The position numbers were made by a program, and so were the translations under genes. Shown in pieces: positions 1-10,581 of a stretch of 64,000 nt of DNA. The DNA is from Lotus japonicus (Eukaryota > Streptophyta > Magnoliopsida > Fabales > Fabaceae). Position 1 is the first letter of the stretch. Every line of letters starts with the position of its first letter. The notes below the pieces were generated by a model. It did not search any database, had not been told where the DNA came from, and saw only the letters and a list, made by a program, of their open reading frames with translations. The stretch lies in the NCBI RefSeq assembly GCF_012489685.1, contig NC_080045.1, positions 64,812,722 to 64,876,721 on the forward strand. The letters run 5' to 3'.

Positions 1-267
1 ACACTTTTAATACAGAAATCACTGAACACTGATTAATATACACTGCTTCAGAATTTGAAGCAAACTTATCATTCAATATTTTGACATTGATTTTTCAATA
101 TACTTGGCTACTTGTGCTCACCATGAATAACAATATGCATGTCTGTATTGAATTTGGAAGTTTGGAACAGAGTGTATAGTAACCTTGGCTGCCTTTAATA
201 TTGTTTTTCTTTTTACCCCACCCCATATGTTATTTAATTAAAATAGTGAGTTTAGTGATTTAGCATT

Positions 268-482
268 GTGATGCAGAGCATGACTCTCAAGTCAAATGTA
301 ATGATTTGCTCCCACCATCTTTTCCTCAATATGCATGAGCATGACCATTGGTTTTGAGTTGTGATGCAGAGCATGACTTTTGGTTTTGAAGATTGAAGCC
401 CAACATCTCCCTTTCTCTTTCAATTTTCCCTATATTTTGTCTTTTTTCTCAAGCATGAAGACTGAAGCCCAACATCTCCCTC
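268..482 (+). repeat. Imperfect duplications around the F-box start
   Basis: An 18-base string (GTGATGCAGAGCATGACT) occurs at 268-285 and again at 361-378. A 25-base block at 388-412 recurs at 458-482 with one mismatch; the second copy encodes residues 2-9 of the F-box protein. The first copy of this block lies in the leader, in the same reading frame as the gene. This looks like local duplication of the promoter/start region. Confidence 0.75.
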
Positions 483-1543
483 AAGATTTGATAACTGAAA
501 TTTTATTGAGGTTGCCAGTGAAGTCTCTTATACGCTTCAAGGCTGTGTGCAAGTTTTGGCGGTCTCTCATATCGGATCCCCTTTTTGCAAACTCACATTT
601 TGAACTTGCTACTCCTAGACTTGTGTTCAGTACCAGGCTTGGTATTCAAACCATGGACTTAGATGGATGTCTTCACTCTAATCCTATTTCTGAACCAATA
701 AATGTTGACTGTTTGCCTACCAGCTCTCCTATTCGAATTCTAGATTCGTGTAGAGGCTTTCTGCTATTCGAGATTCTGCTATCGAAGTTTTTGGACCGCA
801 ATGCAAGCCTCTACTTGTGGAATCCATCCACACATGTCCACAAACTAATACCTCCATCGCCTTCTCACATCGGCTATCATGATTTTCTAGATGGTTTTGG
901 GTATGATTCATCAAAGGATGACTACTTGGTGGTTCAAGTGTCTTGTCATCAAAGATGCCCACCTAGTTATTTAGCAATTGTGCAAATTTTTTCATTGAGA
1001 GCTAATATGTGGAAAAATATTAAGTTTACGGATTTGCCTCACTTGAACCTCTCTTGTCAATCGGGAATTGGGGTGCTCTTCAACGGGGCTTTTCACTGGA
1101 TTGTTTATGATTCTGATAAATCCAGGTATGTTATTATTGCCTTTGATTTAATGGAAGAGAGACTTTTTGAGATACCCGTCCCAAATGATCCTTCCCAATA
1201 TCTCAAGTTTTGTGAATTGTGGGTGGATGGAAGATTTTTGAGTCTATCAGCTTTGAGAAGTACTGATACACTTGAAATATGGGTTATGAAAAATTACAAA
1301 GTGCAGTCATCTTGGAGCAAGTCTCTTGTTCTATCTTTGAGTTGCTTTTCCTACGTTTACCCAATATGCTCTACAAAACGTGGTGACGTTGTTATGGATT
1401 ATCGAGGTGATGATAAAGCAAAACGGGTGAAGTATAGTGATAAAGGAGAACAGCTTGAACATCGTGAGTATGGTGGTTATCTTTTCTCCCAAGCGCACAT
1501 GTATAAAGAGTCTATCCTTTCATTTCCTGGTGTAAGTGAGTGA
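455..1543 (+). CDS. F-box protein with F-box-associated (FBA) interaction domain
   Basis: Single-exon gene of 362 residues. The F-box is near the N-terminus (about residues 7-48: LPQDLITEILLRLPVKSL, then RFKAVCKFWRSLISDP). The rest resembles the F-box-associated domain of plant F-box/kelch-type proteins, including the typical LWNPST and GFGYDSSKDDYLVV stretches and a C-terminal HMYKESILSF. Family role: substrate receptor of an SCF ubiquitin ligase, binding SKP1 through the F-box; the substrate cannot be inferred. The frame stays open upstream to a TTG at 380, but the first in-frame ATG is at 455 and puts the F-box where the family has it. The 5' leader carries a partial duplication of the start region. 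No neighbour suggests a specific pathway; such genes are a large, fast-evolving plant family. Confidence 0.88.
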   Translation: MKTEAQHLPQDLITEILLRLPVKSLIRFKAVCKFWRSLISDPLFANSHFELATPRLVFSTRLGIQTMDLDGCLHSNPISEPINVDCLPTSSPIRILDSCRGFLLFEILLSKFLDRNASLYLWNPSTHVHKLIPPSPSHIGYHDFLDGFGYDSSKDDYLVVQVSCHQRCPPSYLAIVQIFSLRANMWKNIKFTDLPHLNLSCQSGIGVLFNGAFHWIVYDSDKSRYVIIAFDLMEERLFEIPVPNDPSQYLKFCELWVDGRFLSLSALRSTDTLEIWVMKNYKVQSSWSKSLVLSLSCFSYVYPICSTKRGDVVMDYRGDDKAKRVKYSDKGEQLEHREYGGYLFSQAHMYKESILSFPGVSE

Positions 1544-3020
1544 AATTAACAATTATGCTTAATGAAACTGCGGCAAATAGAATAAGACTCCGTATGAAAT
1601 TATGCCTGAGGGCACTTGCTTATAGAAGTTACTACATGGGTTTAGTATCTTTTCCTTGCTTCATTATTTTCTTAACTTTTTATACACACCATCATTGATT
1701 TTCCCCCCTTTTTATGATGAGTAATTCCCCATAATTAATGTCAATACTGTGTTAATGTTAGTTATTTGATTCATTCCATTATTTTAGCTTGAAGCTGAAG
1801 ATTGAATTCGAACCAGATATAGACCCACTTGTTGTGTGGTTCATTTTTAAGGACTATAATTTTAGTGTGCATTTTTTATTTTTATTGAACTCAATGTTAA
1901 TTCATGTTAAATTCAATATATCAAAATTTTGCTTCTTTAATTCATGTCATGCTCAAGTTATTAAATTTTAACTTCTCTATTAATGCATTAAGATACATAA
2001 AATCATATAGGCATTATCTCTAATGTGAAACTAAACATACACTTGATGTTAGTTTAGTTTCCCAGTATCAAACTCTCTTTGGTTGTTTTTTGTTTTTAGA
2101 AAATGCTGACAAACAAGTGATGGCCCACGAGCCCAACGCTGCGGAGCCGAATCCTTGACCTATCCCATGAAGATGCTCTGCAGAAATAAATAGTTATAAA
2201 AAATTCTCTTTTCTTAAGAACCAGGCAAATTTCATGCAACATGTCATTATCTGACAAGCAAATTGCCCTAGGACCTTCTCCAGCCACCACAGGCTAAGAA
2301 GGAAAAGAATCTCAATGAGAGGGACTGTAAAAAAAGCATTGAAGGATGGAGGAGCTTTTAAACAAATGATATATAGGCCTTTTTAGAAGAGCTGATTTGA
2401 GCTTATCTGATAGCATAAACTCTTATGTCAGTGTTTGAGAGAGCTTATACAAATAGCTTATGGTCTACCATAAGCGTTTAATTAAGTTGTGTTTACAAAC
2501 GGGGCCATAGTTATATACTTATAATCCATTATTTTTACGTTTTTTTTAAGAATATGCGGAGATTCGTTCATAATAAAAGCAAGCCTCACGCCTTGTTTGC
2601 CACTACGGTTAAAAAAAAAGATAAAGAATAATAAAACCTCCAATAAGATTTATTTAAAAAAAAAAACTTCCTATGAATTGAGCACATTTATATGCGATCA
2701 ACTTAAAATTTCTATTTTGAATGTATGATTGTATGTGGGCCATTAATTCATGAGCTAGAAGTCAGAATTTAGTGAAGAGCCTTATTAGACTTCGAGTTCG
2801 AACGTTGAACGTTTACTGGTTTGTGTTGACATTAACCGCAGGTTCAACAACATTTAGTTTCCAGGCGGCATTTTATATAATATGGTTTTTATTTGACACA
2901 TAGATTCTCTTCCATTTCAATCTTACTCATTTCTTTTTCATATCTTTACATCACGTGTTGTATCTCTCATTTAGTATCACCTGTCTCTATTATGTGTTGG
3001 TAATATTGGGTGTAAAAAAA
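1544..3020. other. Intergenic, AT-rich, no confident gene
   Basis: 3' flank of the F-box gene followed by anonymous sequence. I see no intact ORF with protein-like character. At about 2096-2295 the base composition rises and short protein-like frames appear (see the low-confidence fragment). At 2390-2510 there is a degenerate sequence of the kind often seen in dispersed legume repeats (AGTGTTTGAGAGAGCTTATA-like, with CATAAGC inverted motifs). Confidence 0.5.
2097..2295 (+). pseudogene. Possible two-exon gene fragment, broken
   Basis: After a pyrimidine/TAG boundary, a short frame reads NADKQVMAHEPNAAEPNP and then hits stops. A second segment after an AG at about 2222 reads RQISCNMSLSDKQIALG and ends ATTG-stop. 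Both are richer in GC than their surroundings and look like coding debris, but I do not recognise the protein and the two frames cannot be joined with confidence. It could equally be transposon-derived or chance. Confidence 0.2.
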
Positions 3021-3059
3021 TCTTTACTGTAATGAGGTTACCTAAATCACCTAAAATAA

Positions 3060-3420
3060 ATCTCGTGCATCACCGGACCAGAGCCGCTGCCGCTCGTCTA
3101 GTTGCGACCTTCCCCTCCGATCCACTCAGGACCCCTTGCGAAACCCCAACGGAGGATAACCCCGTCGCTGCTCTCTGTTCTCACAGTACTACAGAGCCAC
3201 AGCCACTCACGCCGGCCACCGAGCCTCCACCCTGCTTTTGGCACAGTCACAAGTCGCCCTCAGGTCTCCTCTACACCGCACTGCCACGGAGCCTCCGTCG
3301 GAACCCTCGCCCTCACACTGCCGGCCCTTACCGATAACCACTGAGCGTCGTTGGTGAGCCTCCTTGGTCTCGACCTCTACTCTACCGCTCAAGTTCTCGA
3401 CTTTTCCTTTTCTCTCAAAC
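3060..3420. other. GC-rich island of unknown origin
   Basis: About 360 bases clearly richer in C and G than anything nearby, full of CCTCC/CCGCC motifs and CpG. Overlapping Pro/Ser/Thr/Arg-rich frames are open on both strands, as expected from base composition, and none resembles a known protein. It resembles the C-rich internal segments of the Mutator-like and Harbinger elements at 47.7-48.1 kb and 57.2-57.6 kb, so transposon origin is possible, but I found no terminal repeats. Confidence 0.4.
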
Positions 3421-3639
3421 AATATTTATTTAATCATTATCTGACATGAAAAATAAAAAAAACACGTGGAAATGATGACAAGGAAAAATTCGAGCCACAT
3501 AAGACTAAAACACGAGCATGGACCCAATTTGATTAAAAAAAATTACAGGGTTAACATTTCATGCAAAAAAATTCCAAAGACTGATTTTGATTTCCTTTAC
3601 AATTTTAGGGACATAGAGCTTATTTAAGCCTAAAATTAA

Positions 3640-4135
3640 TGTTGCATATTTTTTTTCCTAATATTTGTGGATCATAATTATCTTAATATATATAATATAA
3701 TATAATATATTAAAATAATTATTATATTAAATAATATAGTATTATATTATATTAAATAATATAATATTATATTATATTAAATATTGATATAATATATTAA
3801 TATTAGACATTTATCACATAAGAAATAATATTTATCATTGATAAAATATATTAAAATATTATATATTATATTATTATATATTTATTATTTATAATGAATA
3901 TATTATCATAATATATATATATATATCAATAATAAATATATTTATTACAATATAATATATTATATATTATCTATATAAGTATATAGCATTATATTATAAC
4001 TATATATATCATACATAAATAATAAATGCATTAATATTTAATATAATATATATTATTTTACTATATATTTATAATAAATATTAATAGAAAATATAATATA
4101 TAAAATATACCACATAAATAATAAATGTATCATTA
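3640..4135. repeat. AT-rich low-complexity tract
   Basis: About 500 bases built almost wholly of TAATATA/ATATTATA units with very few G or C. The pattern is an irregular mixture of ATATAATA-type words, not one fixed period. It separates the GC-rich island from the RPI promoter. Confidence 0.85.
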
Positions 4136-4324
4136 ATTAGTACAAGTGAGTTCTTTTTTTAATAAACTTTTTAAAGAAAAATGTCTCCCCTGTTGCTGGA
4201 ATATATGTATTCTTCCAAGACCGCGCGAAAGGTACACAACACAACACAAACGCGTTAATGAATGTATCTGCTTCAAATCAAAAAATCAATTATAAAACGC
4301 AGTGTTTCAGAAACCTGGTTTCTC

Positions 4325-4331
4325 TATAAAT
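4325..4331 (+). promoter_or_regulatory. TATA box of the RPI gene
   Basis: TATAAAT lies 154 bases before the RPI start codon. It is followed by a pyrimidine-rich leader with a CTT repeat at about 4378-4403, typical of plant 5' UTRs. Transcription would start near 4355. Confidence 0.6.
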
Positions 4332-4484
4332 TAATTCCCCAACCAAACATTCCTCATCTCCGCCTCCACCATTTTCCCTTCTTCTTCTTCTTCTTCTTCT
4401 CTTCTCTGATAACCCTATCTTCCTTCCTTCCATTCACCACCACCCATTCCTTATCTTCCTAGATTCTCTCTCTGCGATTTCATT

Positions 4485-5273
4485 ATGGCTATTCCCTATC
4501 CCCATTTCATCTCCTCCGAGAAAGCAGCCATGGAAGCAGGTCTTCTCGCACCATCCTCCATCATTCTCACCCAAGACGATTTGAAGAAAATCGCCGCCTA
4601 CAAAGCCGTCGAGTATGTCGAATCCGGCATGGTCCTCGGCCTCGGCACCGGCTCCACCGCCAAACACGCCGTCGCCCGAATCGGTGAGCTTCTCCGCCAG
4701 GGGAAGCTCACCGACATCGTCGGAATCCCCACCTCCACCATGACTCACGACCAGGCTCTCTCCGTCGGAATCCCCTTATCCGATCTCGACTCCCACCCCG
4801 TCGTTGATCTCGCCATTGACGGCGCCGACGAGGTTGATCCTTATCTCAACCTCGTCAAGGGGCGCGGTGGGTCGCTTCTCAGGGAGAAGATGGTGGAGGC
4901 TGCATGCAAGAAGTTTGTGGTCATTGTGGATGAGTCCAAGCTCGTGAACTATATAGGAGGAAGTGGGTTGGCTATGCCTGTTGAGGTTATTCAGTTTTGC
5001 TGGAAATTCACTGCTTCAAAGCTTCAATCCCTCTTTGAGGAATCTGGGTGTGTTGCCAAGCTCAGAACTGTTGGTGAGAAGGAGGAACCCTTTGTCACTG
5101 ACAATGGGAACTATATTGTGGATTTGTATTTCAAGGAGAGTATTGGTGATTTGAAGGCTGCCAGTGATTCAATTCTGCAGATTGCTGGTGTTGTTGAGCA
5201 TGGAATGTTTCTGGATATGGCTACCACTGTTATTATTGCAGGTGAACTTGGGCTAACGGTGAAAAACAAATAG
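4485..5273 (+). CDS. RPI: Ribose-5-phosphate isomerase A
   Basis: Intronless gene of 262 residues. The enzyme interconverts ribose 5-phosphate and ribulose 5-phosphate in the pentose phosphate pathway. RpiA hallmarks are present in order: GLGTGSTA phosphate-binding loop (52-59), IDGADEVD (111-118), KGRGGSLLREK (125-135, containing the conserved catalytic Glu at 134) and DESK (149-152). Length matches RpiA-type enzymes. There is no long Ser/Thr-rich plastid transit peptide, so a cytosolic isoform like Arabidopsis RPI1/RPI2 is more likely than the plastid one. The first ATG at 4485 is used; a second in-frame Met is at codon 16 (4530). The 5' third of the gene is notably C-rich at third positions compared with the rest. 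Confidence 0.95.
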   Translation: MAIPYPHFISSEKAAMEAGLLAPSSIILTQDDLKKIAAYKAVEYVESGMVLGLGTGSTAKHAVARIGELLRQGKLTDIVGIPTSTMTHDQALSVGIPLSDLDSHPVVDLAIDGADEVDPYLNLVKGRGGSLLREKMVEAACKKFVVIVDESKLVNYIGGSGLAMPVEVIQFCWKFTASKLQSLFEESGCVAKLRTVGEKEEPFVTDNGNYIVDLYFKESIGDLKAASDSILQIAGVVEHGMFLDMATTVIIAGELGLTVKNK

Positions 5274-8200
5274 CTGAATTTAGATGAATAACGTAGGTGA
5301 GATGAGATGAAACTAGTTTAATTTTGGTCAAGGTTCAATGCTTTGACTTGGGCTTCTAACACACCATGTGGTGTAATATTATAGATTTTTGTTCAACCAA
5401 TCGATTGGAAGAGATGGTTTTTGTTATAATTCTTATTGGATAGGATTTGTTGGAGAAATTATCCCAATTCTCAGATATTGTATTCTTGTTTTTTTGACTT
5501 AGAAATTTGAGACTTGTTGGAAAGATGAATATTAAGCCCATATAAGAGCTCTTGTGTGGTACTGAATTAGTTATCCACACAATTCCTTGCTGAATTGTTG
5601 CTTTTATCATATTGAACTTAATTCAAATTTTGCTTGTTTAACCCTTTGGTTTGCTACTATTGAATTGTATAATTGGTACTTAGTCATTGTCTGGTTGCAA
5701 AACTGTTTTCTCTGTTGGCATCAGTATGCATCTGCAATCCAGAAATCATTTTTAGCCAGTTACATCTATGTGGTTAATAGTTAAAGTCTATATCTGCAAC
5801 TTGACTTGAGGTATTCCTGTAAACACATTTGCAAGTGTTGGAAACTCTTTTGTTCATATATTATTTGTCGTTTTTGTAGTGTGTTACTTGTGTTGGTCAC
5901 CAATTGTAGCCTTACTTTATTTTAGAAGATGGTAGGTATCCAATTCATTGCTTTTTAAAAGGATTGGTGTTTGTGTCTTATCTTATATTTCATCTTCTCC
6001 ACTTAAATTTGTTTCAACCTCCATGAAAAAGAGACTCCAACTTATACATAACCTCCCCAGGTTTAATTGAGCCTAGTCCCAGATTGCTGCCAAAAAAGTG
6101 ATTGTTTTCCAAAATAAGCTGAACCTCATACCCGTTTGTCATAAGACCCCCTGCATTTTTTAACTAGCAGCACTTTTATTTACAGGACCAAATTCTCTGG
6201 TGGTTGATTTTGCTTTGTTACTTCATCAGAAAAGAAAAAAATCAGAAATATAGTACCTAGTTGTTATTTACATACAGTTACATTTTCCTCACTAGAAACA
6301 ATGGGTGTTCTCTTGCATTTGTCATTAGGTAGCTGAAGTAAAACACTCCATTATGAATATTTTGAAGCTGAAATACTTATTATTTGAAAACGCTATAGTG
6401 CCAACCATAAAGTAATGGAAGGCTGTCTCATGATTGATTGAATGTAGTCATAGATTTTTCTTTAGTATTGGTTTGCTCCCATAGTGACACAAATCAATCA
6501 AAGCATTCTGAGAGGCTTGAAAGGACCCAGGGCAAGCTGTAATTAGATTGAGAACTACTTGTTTTCATGGATTTCATTTTGAGCAAATGGTGCTATACAA
6601 GCTGTAGGGGCATATGTTATTATTTACAGCTGCCAAACTTGCTCTTGTGAATTTATGACATATTTGGAGGTAATTGAAGATTGACATGTGAAATGGCTGT
6701 ATGTTTACTCTAGAGTTATTGGTTGTCATGCAACTAGTTCAAAGTTTTAGTTGAAGCTGAAAAGACAACATGTTATGTGTGATGTGCAAATACCTGTATG
6801 CTTAGAATTACATACAGACCATGTTCATTTATTTTATCTCTAGATTTTGGAAACTGATAGGGGTTAATTCTTGCTATTGTTTGTGTCATTTCATGGCAGT
6901 TGCGTTGCACCCTATATCTCAGGGCAGTCCCTTTTTGGCTGAAAACGATACAGCTTGACAATGATTAAGCCATATTAATGTTTTATTGGTGCAGTCTGGT
7001 AATATTTATGTTTACGCCTAATACTTTATGGCTGCATCAAGCTTCCAATCCTCTTGTTGCTCGTACTTACATATTGTTCCTCTTTTGTCTGGATGCTCTG
7101 TAATGTTGTATCTATGGCAGTTCTTGACAGTTCTTACTTCTTCACCGTAACATCGGATGCTGGTGTTGTTTTTCATGGGGTCAGGTGGCAGGGATGCTGA
7201 GCTGTAATTCTTAGTCATGCTTAATTGAACATTAGAGGCAATTTAAATCTTTATTCCTGTTTCCTGTATACAGCTTCCATGCAATCTACTTACTTGGTGC
7301 ATTGAAAAGGAAGCTGCAATACTAGCTTAACTGGGTAATGGGACTACTATGTTCTATATTTACCTATATCTATGCAGACTATGCTTCAGTTCTCTAAGAA
7401 CTAGATATATTTTAAAATTAAGTTATCAAAGCTTGTATCTCTTCATATTGGAACCTTGTCAGCTAAGACTAAAAATCCATGATGGTGTTTAGTGTGACAT
7501 TATTTCATTGGAGTACAAGATTGTTCTTAATTCCTTTACAAGTTCCTCGCCTCTATGGAGCAATGCAAAGTGTTTTTATCTCAAAGATTATGCTAAATTG
7601 AACACAATGCATTGCTATTGCTCCTTAGAATTTGCTGTCCTTAATTGCAAGCTGAGGTTTCCAGGAAGTATAATTGATTATGTTATCAATGAGCTTGATC
7701 ATAGGTAAACTGGTACAGTCATGCTAAAAACAAGTATCAGGAATTTTCCTGGCACGGGGCGTGATATAAAGGCTAAGGTATGAATCTTTCATTGATTTTT
7801 TTTGTTTGACTTGTTCTTTTGGCTGAATAAGCTAAGGGTGGCCATCAAGATTCGGTTGACCCATAAATCCCTTCAATCCTGGCGTTGTATAAGTAACTAT
7901 ACTTTGACTTCAAAGAGGTGTTTGGAATTGGATGTCTCATTCTCTCATTTTTTGTATTTTTTATTTCACTCAAGTATGCTTTAACGTGAAACTGATGTTT
8001 TGTGCTTCAAATTTGTGGGGTGGCTATTTTTGGATACCATTTAACACAAGTGCAAACGGGTAATAGCACATACTTTGAGGTAAAAAAGTTAACATAACTC
8101 TTCTTATATATTAAGATGAGTATATTTTAATTCAACTGGTATCCAAATACATTATAGAGCTTAGTTATGAGATAGCTTAGTTATGAGAGGGGGGTCATAC

Positions 8201-9204
8201 AATATGCTCTAGTATAAATAGTAATTATTTTCCTCTTGCACTTTCAATTCCACGAAACTATGGTGATGCTTCCACTTAAACGTTGTTTGCACTTTTCCTA
8301 ATAAAAAAAGGCTCAGAAATTGATTTTGACTTCAAAATCAATTATAGAATGATTTTTAAACATGCATGAAGTGTTCAAAGGGCAAACTTAAATGTTTTTT
8401 TTTGTAGTAATTCTAATAATGCGATAGCATTTGCTTTACCTTATGGCAGTTTTGGATACAAGAACTGTTTTCTTATCCGAATTCCGAAAGAAATCAGCAC
8501 CACAACTACCAATCCACCAAGTGTCCATCACGAAACTCATTTTCTATTTTGTTTGCCTTTTCTTTTTGTTTGCCTTCTTGGAAACCTCTAGCAGTGCCTG
8601 TACTGAGATTCCAAGCAAGCTTTTACTTTCACTTCTATTTTCTTTTTCATGACTTTTCATTTCCTGCCCGTTTGGGCCTTTTTCTTTTTGAAAAATCCTC
8701 CCGTTTTTTTGTCTTTTTTGCCAGTTCAGCCCATTAAACCGTTTTTCTGTCATTTTTCACTATAATTTTACACTAAATACTTCAAACTTGATTAAGTTGA
8801 ATTTTAATTATATCATTTATTTTTTAAATAATGATTAAGTTGTATTGAATTGATTTTTTGTTTCAAAAAAAGTTGTATTGAATTTATAATTAAATTTAAT
8901 TCAACATTATGTGGAAACAAATAATATAAATATATTGGGTACTGTTGGTCCAATTAAAAGTAAAATATGATCTCAACCACTGGAGCGAAATGTACATCAG
9001 GACCTTATGAGTGCCTTAAATGTTTTGTGGCAATCCTAGCTAGTGAGTTACATTGGAGATGCTCTTACCATTTAAAAGTTCTTACTAGCTCACTTTTAAT
9101 AGTTTCATCACTTTATTAAATTGTATATATCAAGTCCCTCATTGCTAAGAATTAACTCACTCCACTCCAACCACACACAATTCATAAGCTTGCTGTCTTT
9201 CACC
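5274..9204. other. Long intergenic stretch, no gene recognised
   Basis: Begins with the RPI 3' flank. About 3.9 kb of AT-rich sequence with only short scattered frames, none protein-like. I see no terminal repeats or duplicated blocks apart from a short near-repeat (GCTTAGTTATGAGA) at about 8160-8190. The last 80 bases contain TATATATC at about 9124 and the probable leader of the next gene. Confidence 0.5.
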
Positions 9205-10581
9205 ATGGTAAGATCATCCTCCAAGATCCCAATTGAGATCTCAAGCGATGAAGAGATGGTCTCCAATAAAGCTTTTTTATCTTCTGCACCTTGTTCTCCT
9301 GTCACTCCTCCTGCTGCTTCTTCCTCAAAACATTCAGCCTCTAAGTCCCACCGAAAGGCCATATCCATTCATAGTATGTTTGGATTCACTTTTAATCCTG
9401 ATAGAATCACTTCTCCTCTCATAGAAGCTACTCCCAATAGCTTCTTCGAGAATCACTTCTCCTCCAAATGTGAAAATCGTTCGAGTTCGGCTCAAGCCAA
9501 GAGAAGGTTGTTCACGTGTGTTGAACCGGACATAGAGGACTATGGCAATTTGGTGTCTACCAGGAAGACAGAGAAGAAGAAGAAGAAGAAGAAGAAGAAG
9601 AAGCCTAGAATAGCTGACACGTTACTGGACCGGTTCAGGAGCAAGAAGGGCTTGTTCGTCACTGATCTTACTAGGACAGAATGGTGTGAAAAGCAAATGG
9701 AACTTTCTCTCTTTTCTAAAGAGTGGAATAATGGTGAAGCTCTAGGATTTGTAGGAGGAAAGATCAACAGTGAAGCTATGCAAGCTGGTATAGACAGGCA
9801 TGTTCAGCTTCAACATGAGATTCAAATACCAGTAGATGTTAACTTGAAGTCACATGAGGATCATATGGCACTGAAGCTTATTAATTTCATAAATGGTGTC
9901 AATCAATTGCTGTTTGAAGGACTAACACGCGAGCTTCCAATAGTAAGCTTTGCTTCTGCACAAGGTATATGGATGGTGGGAAAGATTGATGAAGTTAGAA
10001 TGCTTAAAGCAAAAAAGTATCATCATAAACCAGTGCTAGTTGAAACAAAGACTCGTTTTAGAGACACAGTTCCTTCAGAACCACAGAAAAGAAATGGCAG
10101 GCTTCAATTAATGTGTTACAAGTACTTGTGGGACAATTTAGTTGCTCATAATAACTTCCCTTCTAAAGAGTTGTTTGATTATTTTGAGTTAAATCCTCGA
10201 CGTGTTCTTTGTAAGGATCTTCAAGAAGCAGGTTCTGAATCTGGAATCTCAGCAAGGACACTTGGTGATGTGGTGACATGTTACCAGAATACATGTAAAA
10301 TGATGTTACCTGCTCATGATGAACTTGTGTTGAGATATGAGTCTCAGAGGGACCAGTCACTGCTGTATGAAGAAAAGTTTTTGTATGATGGTGGTTGGAT
10401 ACAGAATATGATCCAGAATTGTCTTGAGTTTTGGCTTGGACAGAGAGAAGCTAGTTATGTTGATGAGGAAGAGCAGTGGAAATGTAGGTACTGTAATTTT
10501 TCTTCTGAGTGTCCTGCATACACTAATACTGAGAGCACAGAAACCTCTTCAGGGGATGATTCAAGTGATTGTTATTATTAG
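9205..10581 (+). CDS. EXO5: Exonuclease V (EXO5)/DEM1-type nuclease
   Basis: Single-exon gene of 458 residues. It matches the plant exonuclease V/'defects in morphology' (DEM1) family: a PD-(D/E)XK nuclease core with GKIDEVR (Asp 262) and VETKTR (Glu 280, Lys 282), RLQLMCYKY after it, and the four cysteines expected to hold an Fe-S cluster (Cys 161 in EWCEKQ, then Cys 427, 430 and 436 in CRYCNFSSEC). Family role: single-strand-specific DNA exonuclease in genome maintenance; chloroplast or nuclear location is not settled by the sequence. The N-terminal 120 residues are Ser-rich and poorly conserved. A run of ten AAG codons (9574-9603) encodes ten lysines just before the conserved domain. The frame is open upstream to a TTG at 9121, but the ATG at 9205 is the first plausible start. 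Confidence 0.85.
   Translation: MVRSSSKIPIEISSDEEMVSNKAFLSSAPCSPVTPPAASSSKHSASKSHRKAISIHSMFGFTFNPDRITSPLIEATPNSFFENHFSSKCENRSSSAQAKRRLFTCVEPDIEDYGNLVSTRKTEKKKKKKKKKKPRIADTLLDRFRSKKGLFVTDLTRTEWCEKQMELSLFSKEWNNGEALGFVGGKINSEAMQAGIDRHVQLQHEIQIPVDVNLKSHEDHMALKLINFINGVNQLLFEGLTRELPIVSFASAQGIWMVGKIDEVRMLKAKKYHHKPVLVETKTRFRDTVPSEPQKRNGRLQLMCYKYLWDNLVAHNNFPSKELFDYFELNPRRVLCKDLQEAGSESGISARTLGDVVTCYQNTCKMMLPAHDELVLRYESQRDQSLLYEEKFLYDGGWIQNMIQNCLEFWLGQREASYVDEEEQWKCRYCNFSSECPAYTNTESTETSSGDDSSDCYY

Noticed and set aside
380..454. N-terminal extension of the F-box protein from a TTG
   Set aside because: Non-ATG start, and the extension is a duplicated leader. The ATG at 455 gives the normal family N-terminus.
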